From assembly GCA_030427215.1 (NCBI GenBank), contig JAUHXB010000002.1, positions 1 through 16,705 on the forward strand: 16,705 bases of DNA, given 5' to 3'. The stretch is from Alphaproteobacteria bacterium. Lineage in GTDB: Bacteria; Pseudomonadota; Alphaproteobacteria; Micavibrionales; UBA1664. Below are positions 1 to 6,802 of this stretch, piece by piece. Every line of letters starts with the position of its first letter. The first letter of the stretch is position 1. Made by a program: the position numbers and the translations under genes. The notes under the pieces were generated by a model. It was not told the origin of the DNA and searched no databases. It saw nothing but the letters and a program-made list of their open reading frames with translations.

Positions 1-955
1 CGGGCAAAGCCCCATCCCCAATCAGGAATGTTGCCCCGCGGATATGATCCAAAATAATACGAAATTCACGTTTTGAATCTTCATAATTTAAACCGCTTAG
101 CTCCGCTATTTTTTCAATCGCTTTGGCAAAAAATGGTGTTTTATAAACATCTGCATCATTATTAATTGCCGCGCAAATACGTTCCAACCCACCGCCATAA
201 TCGATATTTGGGGCGTCCATCGGTTCAAATCCATTATCGGTTTTGATGTAGGCCATAAACACGTTATTGCCGATTTCCAAAAACCGTTCGCTGTCTGTGG
301 CTGGATGATCTTTTTCATCACCAGATGGATCGAAATCGTAAAACATCTCGCTGTCTGGTCCACCCGGTTCACCCACAGGCATGTTTGATGGAACACCAGC
401 GCGTGACCACCAATTTTCCTTGGCATCATAACAAAAAATGCGTCCACCGCGTGTACACCCATATGTCCATGGGTCGTCTTCTACCTTGGGGTCAATGCCG
501 ACCGAATTAAACAATTCCGTCCAAATGGCAATCGCCTCGTCATCGCGGTCAATGCCTAAATCTTTGTCGCCTTCAAAGACGCTGATATATAAATTTTGAG
601 GGTTAAGGCCCAGCGTATTAATTTGCCAATCCCAAATCCATTCAATTTGGTTGCGTTTATATGTTTGTGGGTCGCCCTTTAATTTCCAACGCCCAATCAT
701 TTCAAAAAATGTCAGGTGAGAATTATCACCCGTTTCTTCCAAATCACCAGTCCGCAGACATTTTTGAGAATCCGATACATCATCGCCGCTGGGGTGTTTT
801 TCGCCCAATAAGTACCCGATCATCGGTTGCATGCCACTACCCGTGAACAAAGTTGTTGGGTCGTTTTCAGGCAACAAGGATGCGGATGGAATTATCACTG
901 ATCCCTTTGATCGCATATGGTTAAAGTAGGATTCTCTTAATTCATTGGGTGTCAT
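1..955 (-). CDS. alaS: Alanine--tRNA ligase (AlaRS), N-terminal part, CPR/archaeal-like form
   Basis: This enzyme charges tRNA-Ala with alanine in the cytosol. The gene runs off the left edge, so only about 318 N-terminal residues (the class II catalytic core) are visible. I translated it by hand from the ATG at 953-955; a GGAGAG ribosome site lies 11 bases upstream. It opens MTPNELRESYFNHMRSKGS and continues with FTGSGMQPMIGYLLGEKHP, QKCLRTGDLEETGD (motif 2 arginine present) and HLTFFEMIGRW. Later come GEPGGPDSEMFYDF and the motif 3 signature GGGLER near residue 253. Ordinary proteobacterial AlaRS instead reads FTNAGMVQFK and HHTFFEMLGNFSFGDY, so this copy resembles the version I recall from Patescibacteria. 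It follows icmJ by 60 bases on the same strand and could share its transcript. The function is secure; the transferred origin is inferred from motif wording only. The editing domain and C-terminus are outside the window. Confidence 0.9.
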   Translation of the reverse strand, partial: MTPNELRESYFNHMRSKGSVIIPSASLLPENDPTTLFTGSGMQPMIGYLLGEKHPSGDDVSDSQKCLRTGDLEETGDNSHLTFFEMIGRWKLKGDPQTYKRNQIEWIWDWQINTLGLNPQNLYISVFEGDKDLGIDRDDEAIAIWTELFNSVGIDPKVEDDPWTYGCTRGGRIFCYDAKENWWSRAGVPSNMPVGEPGGPDSEMFYDFDPSGDEKDHPATDSERFLEIGNNVFMAYIKTDNGFEPMDAPNIDYGGGLERICAAINNDADVYKTPFFAKAIEKIAELSGLNYEDSKREFRIILDHIRGATFLIGDGALP

Positions 956-1015
956 GATTATGTGGCTCTCCGAATATTATCTTTTATAGATTTATAATCG
1001 GAAAGGCGCGAAAGC

Positions 1016-1738
1016 TCAAGCGGCTTTCAATTCGGAATAGTGCTGAACCCAATCATTGGGGTTCAATGCGGCAAAGGGGCCATCTTTTGATCGCCAATAG
1101 GCCAAAATTTGTGGGAATTGATTAAATTCTAACTCGCCTTCTTTGATCGCGCGGCGATCAAGGGGAAAGACGCGAATACCATCCAATTTTTCCAAACGGC
1201 GGTCATAATGTTGTTTTGTGATATAGTCTTTTAAAACGAGACTTAAAATTTTAGGGTCATCGGTTTTGATACGCTCAATCACTTCTTCACGACGTTTCAT
1301 CACCATTTCAAGCGTGTTTCGTGCAATTTCTGCCATGGGCCCTTGGGTGATCCGCGCAACATAGATAGACCGCGCCAGGTGATGAACCTGCGCCTGTGAT
1401 AATTCAGGCATCCATATCAGAACACCCGATTTCATGTCGGATATTTTTTCCAATTGAAAACATTGATGACAGAAAATGCAAGACGTCGTCAAATTATCAT
1501 CATCGGTTTTTGGTTTTGATGAATCTTTGACATGAATTAATTGAAATTTTTGGCTTTCAAATCCGCAATATTGGCATGCGTGGTTATCACGTTCAAAAAT
1601 CCGTTTGCGCGTATCTTCATCCGCAGTTGGGTCGAACGCAACAGAGGCAGGAATTGTGCCATCCCTGCCTTGCTGATTTTTTTCTTTAAATGCATCTGCC
1701 GATAGAGACAGCTCTATCGGCAGGAGATTATGTGTCAT
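1016..1738 (-). CDS. icmJ: Type IVB secretion coupling-complex protein IcmJ/DotN
   Basis: 240 residues. The protein resembles IcmJ/DotN, a cytosolic zinc-binding subunit of the Dot/Icm coupling complex, which works with DotL and DotM to recruit substrates. Visible support is a cysteine cluster typical of the family: CQYC at residues 55-58 inside a stretch reading RDNHACQYCGFESQKFQ, then CIFCHQC at 87-93, with His69 between them. The pattern also resembles a degenerate HNH zinc fold, so an HNH-like nuclease is the alternative. No hydrophobic segment is present. It starts 12 bases after the icmD-like stop, and icmC-icmD-icmJ is the gene order I recall from Legionella, which strongly supports the call. 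No clear Shine-Dalgarno sequence precedes the ATG, so translational coupling to icmD is likely. A perfect 12-bp stem-loop sits 15 bases inside the coding sequence. The usual next gene, icmB/dotO, is absent; alaS follows. Confidence 0.82.
   Translation of the reverse strand: MTHNLLPIELSLSADAFKEKNQQGRDGTIPASVAFDPTADEDTRKRIFERDNHACQYCGFESQKFQLIHVKDSSKPKTDDDNLTTSCIFCHQCFQLEKISDMKSGVLIWMPELSQAQVHHLARSIYVARITQGPMAEIARNTLEMVMKRREEVIERIKTDDPKILSLVLKDYITKQHYDRRLEKLDGIRVFPLDRRAIKEGELEFNQFPQILAYWRSKDGPFAALNPNDWVQHYSELKAA
1696..1723 (-). repeat. Perfect 12-bp inverted repeat with 4-nt loop inside icmJ start
   Basis: On the minus strand the sequence is CTGCCGATAGAG, loop CTGT, then CTCTATCGGCAG: twelve perfect pairs with a tetraloop. 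It begins 15 bases after the A of the icmJ start codon, where a stable RNA hairpin can slow translation initiation or early elongation. It is not followed by a U-tract on either strand, so it is not a standard intrinsic terminator. The palindrome also encodes residues 6 to 15 of icmJ (LPIELSLSAD region), so it may be partly a coding coincidence. Confidence 0.7.
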
Positions 1739-1750
1739 TATAGTTAGCCA

Positions 1751-2137
1751 TTAAAAGGGCTTAGTTACGACTTTTTGTAATGCTTGAGTAGTAGAGCCTA
1801 CGCCTGTCGTGTTTGTTGCCAAGTCAATCATGGCTGGTGTTGCGACAAGGGCGCCACCAACAAATGTTTTTGCCAATGCAGGCGGTAGTTTTTCTTGTCC
1901 GCCACTGTCAATATGCTTTTTGAAACCAAAAAGACCCATTCCCACAAGGCCAGCCCCAGTAATATAGCAAGCAAAGTTAATAAATTGTGGAATATTTTGT
2001 GCTTGATTACCAACATTTTTTGTTAATGAGTCTAAGTCCTTAGTGGTTGTCGCAAAAGCTTCTCCTGATGAGATCATTGCACCAGTTAATATCATCGCTG
2101 ACATCTTCTGGCTTTGTGTGTTTAAAAATTTAATCAT
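1751..2137 (-). CDS. icmD: IcmD/DotP-like type IVB secretion membrane protein
   Basis: 128 residues, close to the size of Legionella IcmD (about 130). It has a probable signal peptide ending in AFA at residues 27-29, then two hydrophobic segments near 50-72 (PQFINFACYITGAGLVGMG) and 88-107, separated by a charged turn FKKHIDSGGQEKLPPAL. This two-helix layout, with a Gly/Pro-rich turn and a GGAL...PAM second helix, is that of the DotP/DotE/DotV family of small inner-membrane Dot/Icm proteins. AAGGAG at 2146-2151 lies 8 bases before the ATG, which fixes the start. The first six residues (MIKFLN) are identical to the likely start of the upstream icmC-like gene, and the membrane unit resembles that protein's units, so the two look like tandem paralogues. 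The call rests on length, topology and position next to icmJ. Which DotP/DotE/DotV paralogue it is exactly remains uncertain. Confidence 0.72.
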   Translation of the reverse strand: MIKFLNTQSQKMSAMILTGAMISSGEAFATTTKDLDSLTKNVGNQAQNIPQFINFACYITGAGLVGMGLFGFKKHIDSGGQEKLPPALAKTFVGGALVATPAMIDLATNTTGVGSTTQALQKVVTKPF

Positions 2138-2145
2138 ATTCTTTA

Positions 2146-2151
2146 CTCCTT
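2146..2151 (-). promoter_or_regulatory. Strong Shine-Dalgarno site of the icmD-like gene
   Basis: AAGGAG on the minus strand lies 8 bases upstream of the ATG at 2135-2137. It is the only strong ribosome site among the three icm genes here, so the small DotP-like subunit may be made in excess. Confidence 0.7.
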
Positions 2152-2178
2152 AGGTTAAAATTAATAAGAATCTTTAAA

Positions 2179-3957
2179 TTAGTTAAATAGTACGCCATAC
2201 CCCTCAATTCCCAAAGTATTTTGTACGATATTGGCAAATTGTCCAAAATTTACCAATATTGCCCCTGCAACAACGTGGGATAATCCACCCATTAACGTTG
2301 CTTGCTGTTGCCCCTCTGCCACACCGCGCAGGATAAAAAATCCGCGTGCCATGGATAATAATCCGACGATGACCAAAAAAACCAAGACGGATACGATGAC
2401 ATTCCGTGTATGTGTTTGCGCATCGCTACTTAATGATGAATCGATTGCTAAAAAGCTCACTGTTGTCATTGAATTTCGTGCCCCGAATAAAGATTCGGTC
2501 ATAACACCAATTGAAGGCGCGAATGATAACATCACGGCGGCCAAGGCAAATGTGGCCAATGTTCCTGCGCCCGCAGGTCCTTGACGACCTTGTTGAGCCG
2601 TTTTGGTTAGGCGGTGTATTGCGATTAATAACAACGCAAAACCAGCAACATAACCAAACCATGTTAGAAGGATTTGCATCGGCATATAGATGTCTTGCAT
2701 CAACGCCATCATCATGGTGTCTAATGTTCCTGGCGTTCCGGTTGCAGTGTCCGCCCATCCGGAATTTCGATTGATAGATTGCCCTGTTTCTCCAAACCCA
2801 TCAAAGGAATTAATTAAAACTTGGGCTGTGCTGGGCAATGCCGCGGCAAAGGCCGTAATTCCAAAATATTTGATTGGTTCAATTAATGGCGTTTGTTGAG
2901 GCCCATATTGTACATGGCTATAAAATTTAAATAGTGATAATCCCATGAAAAAGATCGCCATGATGTAACCGAAATAGTTAATAAGTTGCGGCAAATTGGC
3001 GATACTCAATGTGGTATTATCAATCACGTCACCAAGCGTCATCACGCTTCCCGATGCGCTGGCTGATAAATCCGCCACGTCGCCTCTAACTTCGGCTGCC
3101 AATGCCACATTCCCTAGGGAAATAGCACCAATAATATCGGTGGATCTGATTACGGCTTCTCCCAGCCTTGTTGCAGCGTCTAGTGCTATTGGATTTGTGT
3201 TTGAGTCGCGTATTGTATCTACAACAATCGCAGCTTCATTACTTACACTTAAGGCTGCTCCTGCTGTTTCGATTTTTGCCGCAGCCGCAGCCTCATAATC
3301 ACCTGTTGCAACTGCGGCATTTGCCCGCTCAGCTGCTTCTTGCGCGGCTTGTGCGGCTGCAACGGCAGCCTCTGCTCGTGCAATGGCGTCGTCGTTTGCT
3401 GATTTCTGGGCTGTTTCAAGGCTTGCCTCTGCTATATCAGCCGCTGCAGCAGCTGAATTAGCTGCCAAAATTGCATGATGTTGTGCGGCCTCTCTTGCCG
3501 CCCCATCAGCCAATGCCTGTGCGGCCTCTGCTTCGTTATTCGCTTTTGCGGCAGCGGCATCTGCGGCTGTTTTAGCGTCAGTTGTGTCGTCTACTAAAAT
3601 TTGCGCGGCGACTAAATTGTCGTTAATAGTGTCTTGCGTGGCTTGGGCAGCAGCTTTTTCTGCGGCTGTTGCCGTGTCAGATTCTAAGATAGCTTGAGCT
3701 GCCACCAAATCATCTTGTAAAGATGTTTTGGTGGCATTGGCTTCCTCAAGAGCAGTATTGATCAAACCAGCATCCGCAACTGCGTTTAAGGCCGTGGTTT
3801 GGGCTGTTATGGCGTCAACCTGCGCATTAGCTGCGGCTGATTCTAAAGCTTCTGCAACGGTATCCGTAACGGCGTCTTCTGCAAATGCGCCGCTTGTACC
3901 TGTTAATACAACAGCCATTAAAGCTATTAGTGCAAAAGAATTTAAAAACTTAATCAT
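2179..3957 (-). CDS. icmC: IcmC/DotE-like secretion membrane protein with long Ala-rich exported N-terminal domain
   Basis: About 592 residues from the preferred ATG at 3955-3957. That start gives an ideal signal peptide, MIKFLNSFALIALMAVVLTG, with cleavage after AFA at about residue 26; the open frame continues to 4044 but earlier Mets lie in front of the signal. Residues 27 to about 300 are very Ala-rich and probably helical, with a 31-residue repeat (DDLVAAQ near 82, DNLVAAQ near 113). The remainder is membrane sequence: one hairpin at 322-383 (LPQLINYFGYIMAIFFMGLS, then a turn and ALPSTAQVLI), which resembles the neighbouring IcmD-like protein; a second at 424-491 (PMQILLTWFGYVAGFALLL); and a pair at 519-584 ending GLSHVVAGAILVNFGQFAN. 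The last part matches IcmC/DotE wording as I recall it. Legionella IcmC is only about 194 residues, so this is a fusion or expansion. The function beyond a Dot/Icm membrane component is unknown. Only a distant AGGAAAG precedes the chosen start. Confidence 0.65.
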   Translation of the reverse strand: MIKFLNSFALIALMAVVLTGTSGAFAEDAVTDTVAEALESAAANAQVDAITAQTTALNAVADAGLINTALEEANATKTSLQDDLVAAQAILESDTATAAEKAAAQATQDTINDNLVAAQILVDDTTDAKTAADAAAAKANNEAEAAQALADGAAREAAQHHAILAANSAAAAADIAEASLETAQKSANDDAIARAEAAVAAAQAAQEAAERANAAVATGDYEAAAAAKIETAGAALSVSNEAAIVVDTIRDSNTNPIALDAATRLGEAVIRSTDIIGAISLGNVALAAEVRGDVADLSASASGSVMTLGDVIDNTTLSIANLPQLINYFGYIMAIFFMGLSLFKFYSHVQYGPQQTPLIEPIKYFGITAFAAALPSTAQVLINSFDGFGETGQSINRNSGWADTATGTPGTLDTMMMALMQDIYMPMQILLTWFGYVAGFALLLIAIHRLTKTAQQGRQGPAGAGTLATFALAAVMLSFAPSIGVMTESLFGARNSMTTVSFLAIDSSLSSDAQTHTRNVIVSVLVFLVIVGLLSMARGFFILRGVAEGQQQATLMGGLSHVVAGAILVNFGQFANIVQNTLGIEGYGVLFN

Positions 3958-4182
3958 TTTTGTATTACTTTTTATTACTTTCCTGTATTTAAACATAAAT
4001 GTTATTAACAATTCAACATTAAACTCATATATAAAATATGACATAATATTAACTCAAGTATCGTTTGTAGTCTTTAAAATTTAGTTAAAATTTGAAATAA
4101 ATTATAGAAAATAAAAAGAATACATATAGATTTAATCAATATAGCTCGTTTTTCTTTTTTAGTGTAATATATACAAATATAT

Positions 4183-4188
4183 AAAGGA
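4183..4188 (+). promoter_or_regulatory. Shine-Dalgarno site of clpA in the divergent clpA/icmC intergenic region
   Basis: AAAGGA lies 9 bases before the clpA ATG at 4198. The 240-base gap from 3958 to 4197 is extremely AT-rich and must carry divergent promoters for clpA and the icm genes. I see TAATAT at 4165-4170 as a possible -10 element but no convincing -35, and no small gene. Confidence 0.6.
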
Positions 4189-4197
4189 TTTGCTTAT

Positions 4198-6513
4198 ATG
4201 TTATCAAAAAAATTGGAACAAACACTTCATAACGCGTTGAATATCGCGACTCAAAAAGAACACGAATATGCCACTCTTGAACATCTTTTAATGGCGTTGA
4301 CCAAGGATGCGGACGCCGTTGCCGTCATGCGCGCCTGCGGTGTTGATATATCGATTTTGCGCGAGGATCTGGACAATCATCTTGACACTGAATTGGATGA
4401 TTTAAAGGCCGATAATGTCGATGAATCCAAACCCACCACGGGATTTCAACGCGTATTACAACGCGCCGCCATTCATGTGCAATCATCTGGTCGAGAGGAA
4501 GTGACAGGTGCAAATGTGCTGATTGCCCTGTTTTCCGAACGGGAATCGCACGCGGTTTATTTCCTTGGGCAACAGGATATGACACGGTTTGATGCCGTAA
4601 ACTATGTCTCCCACGGTATTGCAAAGGTTGAGGGCGAAGGCGAATTTTTCACCCCCATGGCCGATGATTCTGAAGTGGATGAAGAAAACCAAGAGGCGAA
4701 AGGCGGGCAAGAGGCGTTAAAGGCCTATTGCATTAATCTTAATCACAAGGCCCAAAAGGGTCAGATTGACACGTTGATCGGGCGCGAGACCGAGGTTAAC
4801 CGTACTGTTCAAATTTTATGCCGCCGGTCGAAAAATAACCCTCTTTATGTTGGCGACCCCGGTGTTGGAAAAACCGCGATTGCGGAAGGATTGGCAAAAC
4901 GCATCGTCGATGGAGATGTTCCAGATGTTTTAAAGCAATCCGTCATATACTCCCTTGATATGGGCGTATTATTAGCGGGAACGCGGTATCGTGGTGATTT
5001 TGAAGAACGGTTAAAGGCCGTGATTACCCAAATTGAAAAAATGCCCCATTCCATTTTATTTATCGATGAAATTCATACTGTTATTGGTGCGGGGTCAACA
5101 TCGGGCGGGTCTATGGATGCGTCGAATTTGTTAAAACCCGCGCTGGGGCGTGGAACAATCCGATGCATCGGGTCAACGACTTATAAAGAATATCGCCAAC
5201 ATTTTGAAAAGGATCGCGCGTTGGTGCGTCGTTTCCAAAAAATTGATGTGAATGAACCCTCCATTGATGATGCGGTTAAAATCTTGGCGGGGCTTAAGGG
5301 TTATTTCGAAGATCACCATGATGTCGAATACGCACCTGAAGCCATTCGCACAGCCGTGGAATTATCCGCCAAATATATTGGGGACAGAAAATTACCCGAT
5401 AAGGCTATTGATATTATTGACGAGGTCGGCGCAGCGCAAAAGCTCCTCCCCGAAGACCAGCGTAAAAAACGCATTGAAGTCGAAGACATCGAACAAACAG
5501 TATCGGTGATTGCACGTATACCACCCAAAACCGTGTCCAAAAATGACCGTGAATCGATTAAAAATCTTGAACGTGATTTGAAAACATTGGTGTTTGGCCA
5601 AGACGCGGCCATTACGGCCATCACTAATGCCGTGAAAATGGCGCGAGCGGGCCTTCGTGATCCTGATAAACCAATCGGATGCTATTTGTTTTCTGGCCCA
5701 ACAGGGGTTGGTAAAACCGAGGTTACAAAACAATTATCCAACACAATGGGTATAGATTTAAAACGGTTTGATATGTCGGAATATATGGAACGCCACGCGG
5801 TGTCTCGCATGATTGGTGCCCCTCCGGGCTATGTCGGATATGATCAAGGCGGGTTATTGACCGATGCGGTTGATCAAAACCCGCATTGCGTTGTGTTATT
5901 GGACGAGGTTGAAAAGGCTCATCCCGACGTTTTCAACTTGTTATTACAGGTTATGGATTACGGGAAGTTGACCGATAATAACGGGAAGACAGTTGATTTT
6001 CGCAATGTGATCCTCATCATGACAACGAACGCAGGTGCGGCGCAAATGGCCAAGGCGCCAATCGGATTTACGCAAGACCATCGGGCAGACGGTGATACTG
6101 AAGAAATCAATCGCCTGTTTACCCCTGAATTTAGGAACCGTTTGGATGCGATCATTCCATTCGATAATTTGACACAGGACATTATGCACCGTGTCGTTGA
6201 TAAATTTATTATCCAGCTGGAGGCGCAATTGGCCGACCGCAATGTCACCATTGAATTATCACAACCTGCCAAGGAAAAATTGGCGGAATTGGGTTATGAT
6301 CCCGCCATGGGTGCACGTCCGTTGGGCCGCGTGATACAGGAAAAAATCAAACGGCCACTATCCGAAGAATTATTATTCGGTGAATTGATTGATGGCGGGT
6401 TAGTCAAAATTGATCTGAAGGATAATGAATTTATATTCACTTATCCAAAGGATCAAAAAGGCATCGCAAAAACGAGCATGAAAAAATTACCAAAAGCGAC
6501 AGAGGATGCTTAA
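4198..6513 (+). CDS. clpA: ATP-dependent Clp protease ATP-binding subunit ClpA
   Basis: 771 residues, full length for ClpA (E. coli 758). It is a hexameric AAA+ unfoldase that feeds proteins into ClpP. The Clp N-domain covers about 1-145. The first AAA+ module has Walker A GDPGVGKT at 219-226, pore loop YRGD near 264 and Walker B ILFIDE at 286-291. The second has Walker A GPTGVGKT at 500-507, pore loop GYVG at 544-547, Walker B VVLLDE at 565-570 and an arginine finger region EFRNRLD at 644-650. The ClpP-docking tripeptide IGF is at 622-624, which marks a protease partner rather than a ClpB disaggregase; the long middle coiled coil of ClpB is also absent. AAAGGA 9 bases upstream fixes the start. 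In most alphaproteobacteria clpS lies just upstream; here the upstream neighbour is the divergent icmC-like gene and no clpS is visible. Confidence 0.97.
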   Translation: MLSKKLEQTLHNALNIATQKEHEYATLEHLLMALTKDADAVAVMRACGVDISILREDLDNHLDTELDDLKADNVDESKPTTGFQRVLQRAAIHVQSSGREEVTGANVLIALFSERESHAVYFLGQQDMTRFDAVNYVSHGIAKVEGEGEFFTPMADDSEVDEENQEAKGGQEALKAYCINLNHKAQKGQIDTLIGRETEVNRTVQILCRRSKNNPLYVGDPGVGKTAIAEGLAKRIVDGDVPDVLKQSVIYSLDMGVLLAGTRYRGDFEERLKAVITQIEKMPHSILFIDEIHTVIGAGSTSGGSMDASNLLKPALGRGTIRCIGSTTYKEYRQHFEKDRALVRRFQKIDVNEPSIDDAVKILAGLKGYFEDHHDVEYAPEAIRTAVELSAKYIGDRKLPDKAIDIIDEVGAAQKLLPEDQRKKRIEVEDIEQTVSVIARIPPKTVSKNDRESIKNLERDLKTLVFGQDAAITAITNAVKMARAGLRDPDKPIGCYLFSGPTGVGKTEVTKQLSNTMGIDLKRFDMSEYMERHAVSRMIGAPPGYVGYDQGGLLTDAVDQNPHCVVLLDEVEKAHPDVFNLLLQVMDYGKLTDNNGKTVDFRNVILIMTTNAGAAQMAKAPIGFTQDHRADGDTEEINRLFTPEFRNRLDAIIPFDNLTQDIMHRVVDKFIIQLEAQLADRNVTIELSQPAKEKLAELGYDPAMGARPLGRVIQEKIKRPLSEELLFGELIDGGLVKIDLKDNEFIFTYPKDQKGIAKTSMKKLPKATEDA

Positions 6514-6552
6514 ATTAAGTCTATTTAAGTTTAATTAAGCCGGTTTTATTTT
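6508..6552 (+). terminator. Weak intrinsic terminator after clpA
   Basis: GCTTAAATTAA at the clpA stop can pair with TTAATTAAGC at 6531-6540 (10 bp with one bulge). This is followed by a T-rich stretch, GGTTTTATTTTT. The stem is AT-rich and weak, so this is a tentative call. The rest of the gap up to 6802 is AT-rich and holds one stronger hairpin at 6687-6721. Confidence 0.32.
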
Positions 6553-6686
6553 TATAAAATATTGATTTTATTGAATATTTTTAAAATTAAGTCGTTTAAG
6601 TCGCCGTTTTTCAACCCATCATCATAACTCGAATTTGATTGATCAAACTTAAGGGTTATCCAGATATTAAAAATCAAACATTCTGG

Positions 6687-6721
6687 ATCACCTTAGAATT
6701 CATCTCGTGAATTCAGGTGAT
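6687..6721. repeat. Stem-loop between convergent clpA and an orphan gene
   Basis: ATCACC(T)..GAATTCA pairs with TGAATTCAGGTGAT: 14 base pairs, interrupted by a 2-base bulge (TA), around the loop TCTCG. It lies between two convergent genes, a usual place for a two-way terminator, but neither side has a directly adjacent T-tract. It could be a terminator that works with a factor, a 3' end stabiliser or part of a small RNA. Confidence 0.55.
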
Positions 6722-6802
6722 GACGCTCTCTTTAAGAATTGGTTTTATGGCGTATATTAATGTTAATTATAGGATAATGGTCCTATTTTGTCAATGTTGA
6801 AC

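Noticed and set aside
106..462. A 118-codon minus-strand frame within alaS
   Set aside because: It lies in another frame inside the long, motif-rich AlaRS coding region.
2179..4044. Longer start for the icmC-like gene at 4044 or 3996
   Set aside because: Both put up to 29 residues in front of a well-formed signal peptide and neither has a ribosome site.
3168..4084. Open frames of about 100 codons on the plus strand opposite the Ala-rich region (3168-3461, 3728-4084)
   Set aside because: They are by-products of the GC-biased alanine codons of the icmC-like gene on the other strand; their low-complexity Leu/Gln and Ala/Ser make-up has no domain or ribosome site.
4198..6513. ClpB or ClpC in place of ClpA
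   Set aside because: There is no long middle coiled-coil domain, and an IGF loop for ClpP docking is present at residues 622-624 with ClpA-like length.
6531..6600. CtrA-type boxes after clpA (TTAA...TTAA pairs)
   Set aside because: The spacers there are 5 or 6 bases, not 7, and the location is downstream of a gene.
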